Shown one piece after another: positions 34,065-42,421 of a DNA stretch of 64,000 bases. Under the pieces are notes generated by a model that saw only the letters and a list, made by a program, of their open reading frames with translations, was not told the origin of the DNA and did not search any database. Position 1 is the first letter of the stretch; each line of letters opens with the position of its first letter. The DNA lies in NCBI GenBank assembly GCA_964550635.1, contig CAZJZV010000002.1, positions 1 to 64,000 on the forward strand. Reading direction: 5' to 3'. A program made the position numbers and the translations under genes. The stretch is from RGIG4097 sp964550635 (GTDB lineage: Bacteria; Bacillota; Clostridia; Christensenellales; CAG-917).

Positions 34065-34093
34065 TTGCCAATTTGCGTATTTTTTGCTAACAT
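34065..34093 (+). promoter_or_regulatory. Promoter of ppdK
   Basis: TTGCCA (34065-34070), 17-nt spacer, TAACAT (34088-34093). The -35 boxes of corA and ppdK form an inverted repeat TGGCAA-N10-TTGCCA (34049-34070). Confidence 0.5.
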
Positions 34094-34149
34094 TGTGTAG
34101 ATATAAATAAAACAATAATTATACGAAAATCATTATTTGGAGGATTTGT

Positions 34150-36799
34150 ATGAAAAAATATTGCTACCTTTTCAGTGAAGGCAATGCAAACATGCGTGAA
34201 CTCCTTGGCGGCAAGGGCGCGAACCTCGCGGAAATGACTCACATCGGTCTTCCCGTTCCTCAAGGCTTCACTATCACTACCGAAGCGTGCACTCAATACT
34301 ACGAAGACGGTAGAAAAATCAACGACGAAATCATGAACGAAATCATGGCATACGTCGAAAAAATGGAAGAAATCAACGGCAAGAAGTTCGGCGATCTCGA
34401 GAATCCTCTTCTCGTTTCCGTCCGTTCGGGTGCAAGAGCATCCATGCCCGGCATGATGGATACCATCCTCAACCTTGGTCTTAACGACGAAGTCGTCGCC
34501 GCTATGATCAGCAAGAACCCCGATCCCAAATTTGCAAGATTCGTCTACGACTCTTACAGAAGATTCATCCAAATGTTCTCCGACGTCGTCATGGAAGTCG
34601 GCAAGAAGTATTTTGAAGAACTCATCGACGCGATGAAGAAAGAAAAAGGCATCGTCTACGACGTCGACCTCACCGCAGATGACCTCAAAGAACTCGCACG
34701 CCAATTCAAAGCAGAATACAAGGCGAAAATCGGCGAAGATTTCCCCTCCGATCCGAAAGTCCAACTTTACGAAGCAATCCGTGCGGTCTTCCGCAGCTGG
34801 GACAACCCCCGCGCAAACGTCTACCGCAGAGATAACGACATTCCTTACAGCTGGGGTACTGCAGTCAACGTAATGCCTATGGTGTTCGGCAACCTCAACA
34901 ACGAAAGCGGTACCGGTGTCGCATTCACCCGTCACCCCGCAACCGGCGAAAAGAAATTGATGGGCGAATTCCTCGTCAACGCACAAGGCGAAGACGTCGT
35001 CGCAGGTGTTCGTACTCCTATGCCTATCGATCAAATGGCAGAGAAGTTCCCCGAAGCGTACAAACAATTCACCGAAGTTTGCACCATCCTTGAAAACCAC
35101 TACCGTGATATGCAAGATATGGAATTCACCGTCGAAAACGGCAAACTCTATATGCTCCAAACTCGTAACGGTAAACGTACCGCACAAGCCGCTCTCCAAA
35201 TCGCTTGCGACCTCGTCGACGAGGGTATGAGAACGGAAGAAGAAGCGGTCCTTATGATCGACCCCAGAAACCTCGACACTTTGCTCCATCCTCAATTCGA
35301 CGCGGCGGCACTCAAGAAAGCCCAAGCAATCGGCAGAGGTCTCGGCGCATCCCCCGGTGCTGCTTGTGGTCAAATCGTGTTCTCCGCAGAAGACGCGGAA
35401 GAATGGAATAAGGCAGGCAAGAAAGTCGTTCTCGTCCGTCTTGAAACTTCCCCCGAAGACATCACCGGCATGAAGGCTTCCCAAGGCATCCTTACCGTCC
35501 GCGGTGGTATGACCTCTCACGCGGCAGTCGTTGCACGTGGTATGGGTACCTGCTGCGTTTCCGGTTGCAGCGAAATCGTCATGGACGAAGAAAACAAACA
35601 ATTCACTCTCGGTGGCAAAGTCTATCACGAAGGCGACGTCATCTCCATCGACGGCTCCACCGGCAATATCTACGGCGAAGCAATCCCCACCACCGACGCA
35701 ACCATCAGCGGTAACTTCGGTCGTATCATGGCATGGGCAGACAAATATCGTCGTTTGCAAGTCCGCACCAACGCAGACACCCCCAGAGACGCAAAACAAG
35801 CACGTGAACTCGGCGCAGAAGGCATCGGTCTCTGCCGTACCGAACACATGTTCTTTGAACCCGATAGAATCCGCGCAATGCGCGAAATGATCGTGTCCGA
35901 CACCGTCGAACAAAGAGAGAAAGCACTCGAAAAACTTCTCCCGATGCAACAAAAAGACTTTGAAGGTCTTTACGAAGCACTCGAAGGTTGCCCCGTCACC
36001 ATTCGTTTCTTGGATCCTCCTCTCCATGAATTCGTTCCCACCGACGAAGCAGAAATCGCCGCACTCGCAAAAGATATGGATATCACCGTCGAAAAACTCC
36101 ACGCGGTCATCGCATCTTTGCACGAATTCAACCCCATGATGGGTCACAGAGGTTGCCGTCTTGCAGTCACCTATCCCGAAATCGCGGTCATGCAAACCAA
36201 GGCAGTCATCCAAGCCGCTATCAACGTCAGCAAGAAACACGCTGATTGGAATATCGTTCCCGAAATCATGATTCCGCTCGTCGGCGAAATCAAGGAACTC
36301 CAATTCGTCAAAGGCGTCGTCGTCGCAACCGCAGACAAGTGCATCGCAGAAGCAGGCGTCAACATGAAGTATAAAGTCGGCACCATGATCGAAATTCCTC
36401 GCGCGGNNNNNNNNNNNNNNNNNNNACGAAATCGCAAAAGAAGCAGAATTCTTCTCCTTCGGCACCAACGACCTTACCCAAATGACCTTCGGCTTCAGCC
36501 GTGACGATGCAGGTAAGTTCCTCGGCGCATACTACGAAAACAAGATCTACGAAAACGATCCGTTCGCACGTCTCGACCAAGTCGGCGTCGGCAAACTCGT
36601 CAAGATGGCTGCACAACTCGGCAGACAAACCCGTCCCGACATTCACCTTGGTATCTGCGGTGAACACGGTGGCGATCCTACGTCCGTCGAATTCTGCCAC
36701 AACGTTGGTCTCGACTACGTATCTTGCTCTCCTTTCCGCGTACCTATCGCACGTCTTGCGGCGGCACAAGCGGCAATCAAAGAGAAACAAGCGAAGTAA
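34150..36799 (+). CDS. ppdK: Pyruvate, phosphate dikinase (interrupted by an assembly gap)
   Basis: Interconverts pyruvate, ATP and phosphate with PEP, AMP and pyrophosphate; in anaerobes it serves PPi-linked glycolysis. The sequence opens KKYCYLFSEGNANMRELLGG, with the nucleotide-binding domain first. The swivelling phosphohistidine domain has TVRGGMTSHAAVVARGMG. The C-terminal PEP barrel has LCRTEHMF, GHRGCRL and ICGEHGGDP. A run of 19 Ns (36407-36425) breaks the frame after IEIPRA; the frame resumes at EIAKEAEFFSFGTNDLTQ. The family normally has RAALTADE here, which needs only 12 unknown bases, so this is one intact gene of about 880 aa, not a frameshift. GGAGG precedes ATG 34150. Confidence 0.97.
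36407..36425. other. Assembly gap (19 Ns) inside ppdK
   Basis: Unknown bases; gap length is inconsistent with the reading frame and is probably an estimate. Confidence 0.99.
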
Positions 36800-36816
36800 T
36801 AACAAACCACAATCAA

Positions 36817-36847
36817 AAACGGCACACAATCGCGTGTGCCGTTTTTA
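36817..36847 (+). terminator. Terminator of ppdK
   Basis: AACGGCACAC/GTGTGCCGTT hairpin followed by TTTTAT. Nearly identical in stem to the terminator at 40487-40516. Confidence 0.88.
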
Positions 36848-36980
36848 TATGGTGAAAAGGTTATCGGATAGTTTAGATATTATATAATTTGCAAGTATAA
36901 ATGATATTGTAGTCGCAAAAAGCGAAACCGAACAAAATCAAAGAATATTATAACAAACTGTAATTTCAATTTGGAATGAA

Positions 36981-37019
36981 CAAAAAGAAAAGCGCGGAGG
37001 TGTCCGCGCTTTGTTTTTT
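36981..37019. terminator. Bidirectional terminator, 3' of sdaA
   Basis: AAAGCGCGGA/TCCGCGCTTT stem with T-runs in both directions, 10 bp past the sdaA stop. The rest of 36850-37028 is AT-rich with no gene seen. Confidence 0.85.
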
Positions 37020-37028
37020 GGGGTAGGG

Positions 37029-38234
37029 TTAGTTTTTGCGTTTCGAGAAGGTGACTGCAAGTCCGCCTTCGGAGGTTTCGCGGTATTCGTGACGGAGATC
37101 TTTGCCCGTTTGGTACATGGTGTCGACGACGGTGTCGAAGGATACCTTTCTCGTGGACGTCAGGAAGTTTGCAAGGGACACTGCGTTCAGTGCGCGCATT
37201 GCGGCGACTGCGTTGCGTTCGATGCAAGGGATTTGAACGAGTCCGCCAACGGGGTCGCAGGTGAGTCCCAAATGGTGTTCCATGGCGACTTCCGCGGAAT
37301 ATTCGATTTGGTCGAAGTCCATTCCGTAGAGTTCGGCAGCGGCGGCGGAAGCCATAGAGCAGGCGGAACCTACTTCCGCTTGACAACCGCATTCCGCACC
37401 CGATATGGACGCATTTTGTTTGATTAGATTGCCGATTATGCCACCGGTTGCAAGCGCACGGACGATTTGATCGTCTGAAAATCCGTGGCGTTCTTGGAGA
37501 TAGCGCATTACGGACGGAACGATACCGCACGAACCGCAAGTGGGGGCGGTGACGATTTGTTCACCCGCCGCGTTTTCTTCGGACACTGCGAACGCGTAGG
37601 AGCAGACAAGGCGATTCTCTCTCGTTTCGGGGCTTTCGTCGATATGTTTTTGACGGTAGAGAAGTTTTGCTTTTCTCTCGGTTTCGAGCCCGCCGGGGAG
37701 AATGCCTTCCGCTTTCAGACCGCGTTTGATTGCGTGAACCATTTCACTCCAAACGGTGTGGAGAAATTCCCAAATTTCTTTGCCTTCGTAGCGTTCGACG
37801 TAATCGGGAATGGATATATCGTTCTCAACGCAGTAGGCGCGGATTTCTTCGTAGGAGTTGTGGGGGTAGACGTCGGGGGGATCGAGCGCGGGAACGCCTT
37901 CGATTTCGATTGCTCCGCCACCAACGCTGAAAACTCTCCACTTTCCGCATTCCACGTCCCCTTTCATAGCGAAAAGATCCATAGTATTGGGGTGGGGAAC
38001 GTCTATGGTTTCCTTGTCGAGTACGACTTTGACGGGGCGGGTGAAGGTCTTTTCAAGGACGGTATCCGTGCCGTGACCTTTGCCCGTCAGAGCGAGAGAA
38101 CGATAAAGAATAACGACGTAGTTATCCGCATCGGGAAATTGTGCTTGGAAGAGTTTTGCCGCTTTTTCGGGGCCCATAGTGTGCGAACTGGACGGGCCTC
38201 TACCTATTTTGTAAAGTTCTTTTAGACTTTTCAT
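37029..38234 (-). CDS. sdaA: L-serine ammonia-lyase (dehydratase), single-chain iron-sulfur type
   Basis: Deaminates L-serine to pyruvate using a [4Fe-4S] cluster. The 401-aa chain fuses the beta-type N-terminal domain (IGRGPSSSHTMGPEKAA) with the alpha domain. The alpha domain contains TAPTCGSCGIVPS, GAECGCQAEVGSACSMA and HHLGLTCDPVGGLVQIPC, carrying the cluster cysteines. AAGGTG lies upstream of ATG 38234. Transcribed alone and convergent with ppdK; the product pyruvate is the substrate of PPDK, a sensible metabolic neighbour. Confidence 0.96.
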   Translation of the reverse strand: MKSLKELYKIGRGPSSSHTMGPEKAAKLFQAQFPDADNYVVILYRSLALTGKGHGTDTVLEKTFTRPVKVVLDKETIDVPHPNTMDLFAMKGDVECGKWRVFSVGGGAIEIEGVPALDPPDVYPHNSYEEIRAYCVENDISIPDYVERYEGKEIWEFLHTVWSEMVHAIKRGLKAEGILPGGLETERKAKLLYRQKHIDESPETRENRLVCSYAFAVSEENAAGEQIVTAPTCGSCGIVPSVMRYLQERHGFSDDQIVRALATGGIIGNLIKQNASISGAECGCQAEVGSACSMASAAAAELYGMDFDQIEYSAEVAMEHHLGLTCDPVGGLVQIPCIERNAVAAMRALNAVSLANFLTSTRKVSFDTVVDTMYQTGKDLRHEYRETSEGGLAVTFSKRKN

Positions 38235-38250
38235 ATTTCACCTTAATAGC

Positions 38251-38259
38251 ATTATAACA
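38251..38259 (-). promoter_or_regulatory. Extended -10 promoter of sdaA
   Basis: Minus strand TGTTATAAT with TATAAT at 38256-38251; no good -35 box at the expected distance. Confidence 0.45.
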
Positions 38260-38357
38260 TAAATTGCGAAAATGTACACCCTTTGTTGTACTTTTGGTTA
38301 TTTTGTCGCGGCGGGGGCGGTTTTGACAAAAAATATGCATTTCCACCCCTCAAGCGT

Positions 38358-38386
38358 TTGCAAATACCGCCGTATTGTGCTATTAT
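38358..38386 (+). promoter_or_regulatory. Promoter of typA
   Basis: TTGCAA (38358-38363), 17-nt spacer, TATTAT (38381-38386). A second TATAAT lies at about 38402. Confidence 0.55.
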
Positions 38387-38427
38387 ACAAAAATTGTTAG
38401 ATATAATAACTATTATACAGGCGATAT

Positions 38428-40260
38428 ATGATTAGAGAAGATTTAAGAAACGTTGCTATCATCGCTCACGTCGACCACGGCAAAACCACTCTCGTCGACG
38501 CTATGCTCCGTCAATCGGGTACTTTCCGCGACAACCAACAGGTTGCCACTTGCGTTATGGACTCGGGCGATTTGGAACGCGAAAGAGGAATTACCATTCT
38601 CGCGAAGAATACCTCTATCCATTGGGGCGGTATCAAAATCAACGTCATCGACACCCCGGGACACGCGGACTTTTCGGGGGAAGTGGAAAGAGTTTTGAAA
38701 ATGGTCAGCGGTGTGCTACTTCTCGTGGACTCCGCGGAAGGTCCTATGCCTCAAACGAGATTCGTCGTCGAAAAGGCTCTCGAACTCGGACTGAAAATCA
38801 TCATCGTCGTCAACAAAATGGACCGTCCCGACGCGCGTCTTGACGAAGTCGCGGACGAAGTGCTCGAACTCCTTCTCGATCTCGACGCAGGGGACGAGCA
38901 ACTTATGAGCCCTATCATCTATTGTTCGGGCAAGGCGGGCACCGCGACTTTCGATTATCACAATCCCGGCACCGATCTCAAACCCCTTTTCAATACTATC
39001 GTCGATTATATCGATCCCCCCGAGGGCGATCCCGACGGCGAATTGCAACTTCTCGTTTCCGCTATCGACTACAACGAGTACGTGGGCAGAATCGGCATAG
39101 GCAAAATCGAACGCGGTAAGGTCAAAGTCAATCAGGAAGTTATGGTTTGCGACTATCACGGTCTCTCTCCCTACAAGAGTAAAGTCGTCACCCTATTCCA
39201 AATCGAAGGCTTGAAACGCGTCCCCGTCGAAGAAGCGAAGGTCGGGGATATAGTGTGTTTCAGCGGTATCGAAAATATCACCATTGGCAACACCGTCTGC
39301 TCGACTACGAAAATAGATCCCGTACCTTTCGTGCAAATCGGCGAGCCTACCATTGAAATGAACTTCTCGGTCAACGACAGTCCGTTCGCGGGCAAGGAAG
39401 GCAAATTCGTTACGTCAAGACACCTGCGCGACAGACTCTTCAAAGAAATGCTCAAAGACGTTTCTCTTCGTGTGTATCAGACGGATAACGCGGATACGTT
39501 CAAGGTCTGCGGTAGGGGAGAAATGCATCTCAGTATTCTCATCGAAACCATGCGTAGAGAAGGTTACGAATTTGGCGTAGGCACCCCCAAGGTCATCTTC
39601 AAGACGATCGACGGCGTGAAATGCGAGCCTATGGAAAAACTCTTCATCGACGTGCCTACCGATTGTGTCGGCTCTGTTATGGAGCGTATGGGGGTGAGAA
39701 AGGGCGAACTCGTCACGATGACTCCCCAAGGCAGTCGTATCAGAATGGAATTCAAAATCCCCGCAAGAGGACTTTTCGGTTTCAAGAACGAGTTTTTGAC
39801 GGACACCAAGGGCGAAGGCGTTATGAACCAACTCTTCGACGGCTACGGTCCCTATAAGGGCGCAATTCCGCGCAGATTTACGGGCAGTTTGGTCGCGTTT
39901 GAAACGGGCGAAGCGGCAACCTACGGACTCTTCAACGCACAGGACAGGGGAGTGCTTTTCATCACTCCGCAAACTATGGTCTACGAAGGTATGGTCGTCG
40001 GTATGTCTCCCAAGGCGGAAGATATCAGAGTCAACGTCTGCAAGAAAAAACACGTCACCAATATGCGTGCGGCAGGCAGTGACGAAGCACTCCGCTTGAA
40101 CACACCGAGAAAATTCAGTCTTGAAGAATCAATCGAATTTTTGAATGACGACGAAATGCTCGAAGTCACCCCGCAAAACATCCGTATCCGCAAAGTGATT
40201 TTGTCGGGCGAACAAAGAATGAAACTTGCCTTTGGAAAAGGCGCAAAGAACGAAGAATAA
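38428..40260 (+). CDS. typA: Translational GTPase TypA/BipA
   Basis: Ribosome-binding GTPase related to EF-G, involved in ribosome assembly and stress adaptation. 610 aa. G1 AHVDHGKTTL (about 13-22), G2 region ERGITILAKN, G3 DTPGHADF and G4 NKMDRPDA are intact. The central EF-G-like domains and the BipA-specific C-terminus (DDEMLEVTPQNIRIRK) follow. No strong Shine-Dalgarno is seen upstream of ATG 38428. Followed at once by a terminator and hairpin element B. Confidence 0.97.
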   Translation: MIREDLRNVAIIAHVDHGKTTLVDAMLRQSGTFRDNQQVATCVMDSGDLERERGITILAKNTSIHWGGIKINVIDTPGHADFSGEVERVLKMVSGVLLLVDSAEGPMPQTRFVVEKALELGLKIIIVVNKMDRPDARLDEVADEVLELLLDLDAGDEQLMSPIIYCSGKAGTATFDYHNPGTDLKPLFNTIVDYIDPPEGDPDGELQLLVSAIDYNEYVGRIGIGKIERGKVKVNQEVMVCDYHGLSPYKSKVVTLFQIEGLKRVPVEEAKVGDIVCFSGIENITIGNTVCSTTKIDPVPFVQIGEPTIEMNFSVNDSPFAGKEGKFVTSRHLRDRLFKEMLKDVSLRVYQTDNADTFKVCGRGEMHLSILIETMRREGYEFGVGTPKVIFKTIDGVKCEPMEKLFIDVPTDCVGSVMERMGVRKGELVTMTPQGSRIRMEFKIPARGLFGFKNEFLTDTKGEGVMNQLFDGYGPYKGAIPRRFTGSLVAFETGEAATYGLFNAQDRGVLFITPQTMVYEGMVVGMSPKAEDIRVNVCKKKHVTNMRAAGSDEALRLNTPRKFSLEESIEFLNDDEMLEVTPQNIRIRKVILSGEQRMKLAFGKGAKNEE

Positions 40261-40262
40261 GG

Positions 40263-40290
40263 AAAAAGCACTGCGGTTGCAGTGCTTTTT
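40263..40290 (+). terminator. Terminator of typA (joined to hairpin element B)
   Basis: AAAAAGCACTGC/GCAGTGCTTTTT hairpin, 2 nt after the stop; differs by one loop base from the terminator at 11347. Confidence 0.88.
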
Positions 40291-40291
40291 C

Positions 40292-40410
40292 AATGATATA
40301 TTTGCTTTGCAAATATGATATATGGCTTGCGCCATATGATATACTTGCTTCGCAAGCATGATATATGCAGACGGTGTCGCACGAAGCGACAACGTCTGCA
40401 TATTGTGGAT
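40292..40410 (+). repeat. Hairpin-array element, copy B
   Basis: AATGATAT, then palindromes TTTGC/GCAAA, ATGGC/GCCAT and CTTGC/GCAAG separated by ATGATAT boxes. The terminal compound hairpin is GCAGACG with inner TGTCGC/GCGACA and closing CGTCTGC, ending ATATTGTGGAT. Confidence 0.88.
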
Positions 40411-40431
40411 TTTCTAATTTATATATTTACT

Positions 40432-40465
40432 GTCATTCCGAGCGTAGCGTGGGAATCTCGCGGGA
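40432..40465 (+). repeat. Dispersed short repeat (family 3)
   Basis: TGTCATTCCGAGCGTAGCG followed by TGGGAATCTCG. The reverse complement of its core lies at 45706-45736. Similar sequences are common between genes of gut bacteria and often produce false short ORFs. Confidence 0.6.
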
Positions 40466-40486
40466 GCGCACCATATTAACAAAATA

Positions 40487-40516
40487 AAAACGGCACACGT
40501 GATTGTGTGCCGTTTT
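40487..40516. terminator. Terminator of the 40531 transporter gene
   Basis: AACGGCACAC/GTGTGCCGTT hairpin with A- and T-runs on both sides, usable from the minus strand. Confidence 0.8.
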
Positions 40517-40530
40517 TGATTTTGGTTGGA

Positions 40531-42135
40531 TTATTCGTTGTCGTCGGGGGATGAGTCTTCAAAAACGGGAGTTTCCGTAAACTCGTTTTCGTTTGCGGGT
40601 TCGGAGTCAATCGTTTCCGTCACGTCGTACGTGCCGTTGTCCGCTGCCGCCGCAAGCGCTCTGCGTTCTGCGAGTTCCGCACGCATAACCTTTTTCGTCT
40701 TCTCGTCAATCTTGTAGAAGAGCATAGGAATACTGCTCACGAGCATGCAAAGTCCGGGCAGGAAGTAGTAGATAATCCACGCTTGGTTTTGCATTTCGTC
40801 GGTGATATAGGTGGAAATGGTTTCGGGAGCGGTTTCGATGATTGCAGACGCAGTATCCGCACTGAAACCGATTGCGCCCATCAGGAATATACCGACAGAA
40901 ACGGATAGTGCGTTCGATAGTTTGTTGGACATGGAGAGAATTGCAAACTGCGTACCTTCGGTACGACGACCGGTTTTCCATTCTTGGTAGTCCACTATAT
41001 CCGAAGTCATGACCATAGGCAAGAAACCGTTTGGCCCGAATGCGAAACCGAACAGGAATTGATAAATGCAGATTGCCCAGAAACTACGCAAAGCGGGACC
41101 GCCCAAGCAGTAGGCAAGAGTGCAAGCGGTGCCGATGATGAAGCCGTATGCGCCCGCGATCAAGAAGTATTTCTTTTCGCCGAGTTTTCTATTGATTGCG
41201 GAGTTCATGACTATCGTTACCATGCTTGAAAGCGCGGAAGTGATACCGATTGCCCAACTGATTGCGGGACCGTACAGTTTGCCTTCAAATCCCAAGAAGG
41301 ACAGGAAGGACAAATCAACGCCGTCGCGCATGAGAATGTAGGTGGCTTGCACGGCAATTCCAAGACCGATATTTCTTGCGAAACCGAGCATATAAGTCAA
41401 GAACATGATCAACAACATTTTGTTGCTTTTGAGTTCGCGGAACATTTCTCTGAAACTCATCGCGGAAGAAGTTCTCGATACGACGCGTTCTCTCGTCTTG
41501 AAGTACATGAGAAGTTGGAAAACGAGTCCGAGACCGCACATGATGCCCGCGGTGATGAGATACTCTTTGTGTCCGATAACGCTACTGCCGGTGAGCATAC
41601 CGACTATCGTAACGATGACGCCGGGACAACCGAGAGCAAGGGATTTGAGAGTGTTCGCAAGTCCTGCGATGCTATTCTTTTCGTCGCCGTCTTCGGAGAG
41701 AAGTGCGAGCATGCCTTGGGACGGAATGTCCGCAAGAGTCATGGAAATATTCCACAAAATCGTCATGAAAGTGATGTAGACGTACATACCCGCCTCGGAC
41801 TTGAAGTCCGTGAAAGCGAACGTGAACATGGTCAGGACGGCAAGCGGGAATGCGGAAATCAAAATCCAAGGACGCATTTTGCCCGATTTGAAGTTGGCGC
41901 GGTCGATGAGATTGCCGATGACGAAGTCCGCAATGATGGAAACGAATTTCGACGCGAGCAAAATCGCCGCGAAAATCATCAGACTTGCGCCTAATTCCTT
42001 GTTGAAAAATTCGGCTTGATAACTGTTGATGAGACCGATGCCAAGGTTGATGCCCATAACACCGAGCGCATAAATCCACATATTAGCGCCGAGCCCTTTT
42101 TTCTCTTTTTGCTGCACAGTTGCAACGTCAGTCAT
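40531..42135 (-). CDS. MFS transporter of the GPH (glycoside-pentoside-hexuronide) type
   Basis: Probable cation-coupled sugar symporter. 534 aa from ATG 42135, which has AAGGGG upstream; the frame extends further only by chance. Twelve hydrophobic helices are apparent. Family features include DFVIGNLIDRANFKSGKMRPWILISAFP-like loop 2-3 sequence and the central DIVDYQEWKTGRRTEG. The basic/acidic C-terminal tail (about 60 aa) is unusual in length. Sugar specificity cannot be told. Single-gene unit with its own promoter and terminator. Confidence 0.85.
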   Translation of the reverse strand: MTDVATVQQKEKKGLGANMWIYALGVMGINLGIGLINSYQAEFFNKELGASLMIFAAILLASKFVSIIADFVIGNLIDRANFKSGKMRPWILISAFPLAVLTMFTFAFTDFKSEAGMYVYITFMTILWNISMTLADIPSQGMLALLSEDGDEKNSIAGLANTLKSLALGCPGVIVTIVGMLTGSSVIGHKEYLITAGIMCGLGLVFQLLMYFKTRERVVSRTSSAMSFREMFRELKSNKMLLIMFLTYMLGFARNIGLGIAVQATYILMRDGVDLSFLSFLGFEGKLYGPAISWAIGITSALSSMVTIVMNSAINRKLGEKKYFLIAGAYGFIIGTACTLAYCLGGPALRSFWAICIYQFLFGFAFGPNGFLPMVMTSDIVDYQEWKTGRRTEGTQFAILSMSNKLSNALSVSVGIFLMGAIGFSADTASAIIETAPETISTYITDEMQNQAWIIYYFLPGLCMLVSSIPMLFYKIDEKTKKVMRAELAERRALAAAADNGTYDVTETIDSEPANENEFTETPVFEDSSPDDNE

Positions 42136-42167
42136 AATAATACCCCTTAAGTATTTATATATAAATA

Positions 42168-42196
42168 ATAATACCATATAGACCGCGCTAATGCAA
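42168..42196 (-). promoter_or_regulatory. Promoter of the transporter gene
   Basis: Minus strand TTGCAT (42196-42191), 17-nt spacer, TATTAT (42173-42168). Confidence 0.6.
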
Positions 42197-42215
42197 TACG
42201 CAATTTTTTTTGAGT

Positions 42216-42258
42216 GTGGGTGCCGTCTTCGAATGAGAAAGTGCATGCTCACACCCAC
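42216..42258 (-). repeat. Fragment of dispersed repeat family 2
   Basis: The reverse complement matches the 5' part of the 45810-45855 copy (GGGTGTGAG, then ATTCGAAGACGGCAC). It abuts hairpin element D. Confidence 0.6.
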
Positions 42259-42268
42259 TCAAACTAAA

Positions 42269-42382
42269 ATCCAAAATATGAAGACGGTGTCGATAAGCGA
42301 CTGTCGTCTGCATATATCATGCTTGCGAAGCAAGTATATCATATTGCGTTAGCAATATATCATACGCAAAGCGTATATCATT
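42269..42382 (-). repeat. Hairpin-array element, copy D
   Basis: On the minus strand: AATGATAT after the terminator, palindromes ATACGC/GCGTAT, TTGC/GCAA and CTTGC/GCAAG divided by ATGATAT boxes, then a terminal stem (GCAGACG with imperfect partner), ending near ATTTTGGAT. One arm of the terminal stem carries changes (GTCTTC). Confidence 0.85.
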
Positions 42383-42413
42383 AAAAAACGCTTTCTAGCG
42401 AAAGCGTTTTTTC
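42383..42413 (-). terminator. Terminator of the 42422 P-type ATPase gene (joined to hairpin element D)
   Basis: AAAAAACGCTTTC/GAAAGCGTTTTTT hairpin, 8 bp past the stop. Confidence 0.85.
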
Positions 42414-42421
42414 ATAGCTAT

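Noticed and set aside
36359..36504. Apparent frameshift in ppdK
   Set aside because: The change coincides with the run of Ns; flanking residues match the family on both sides.
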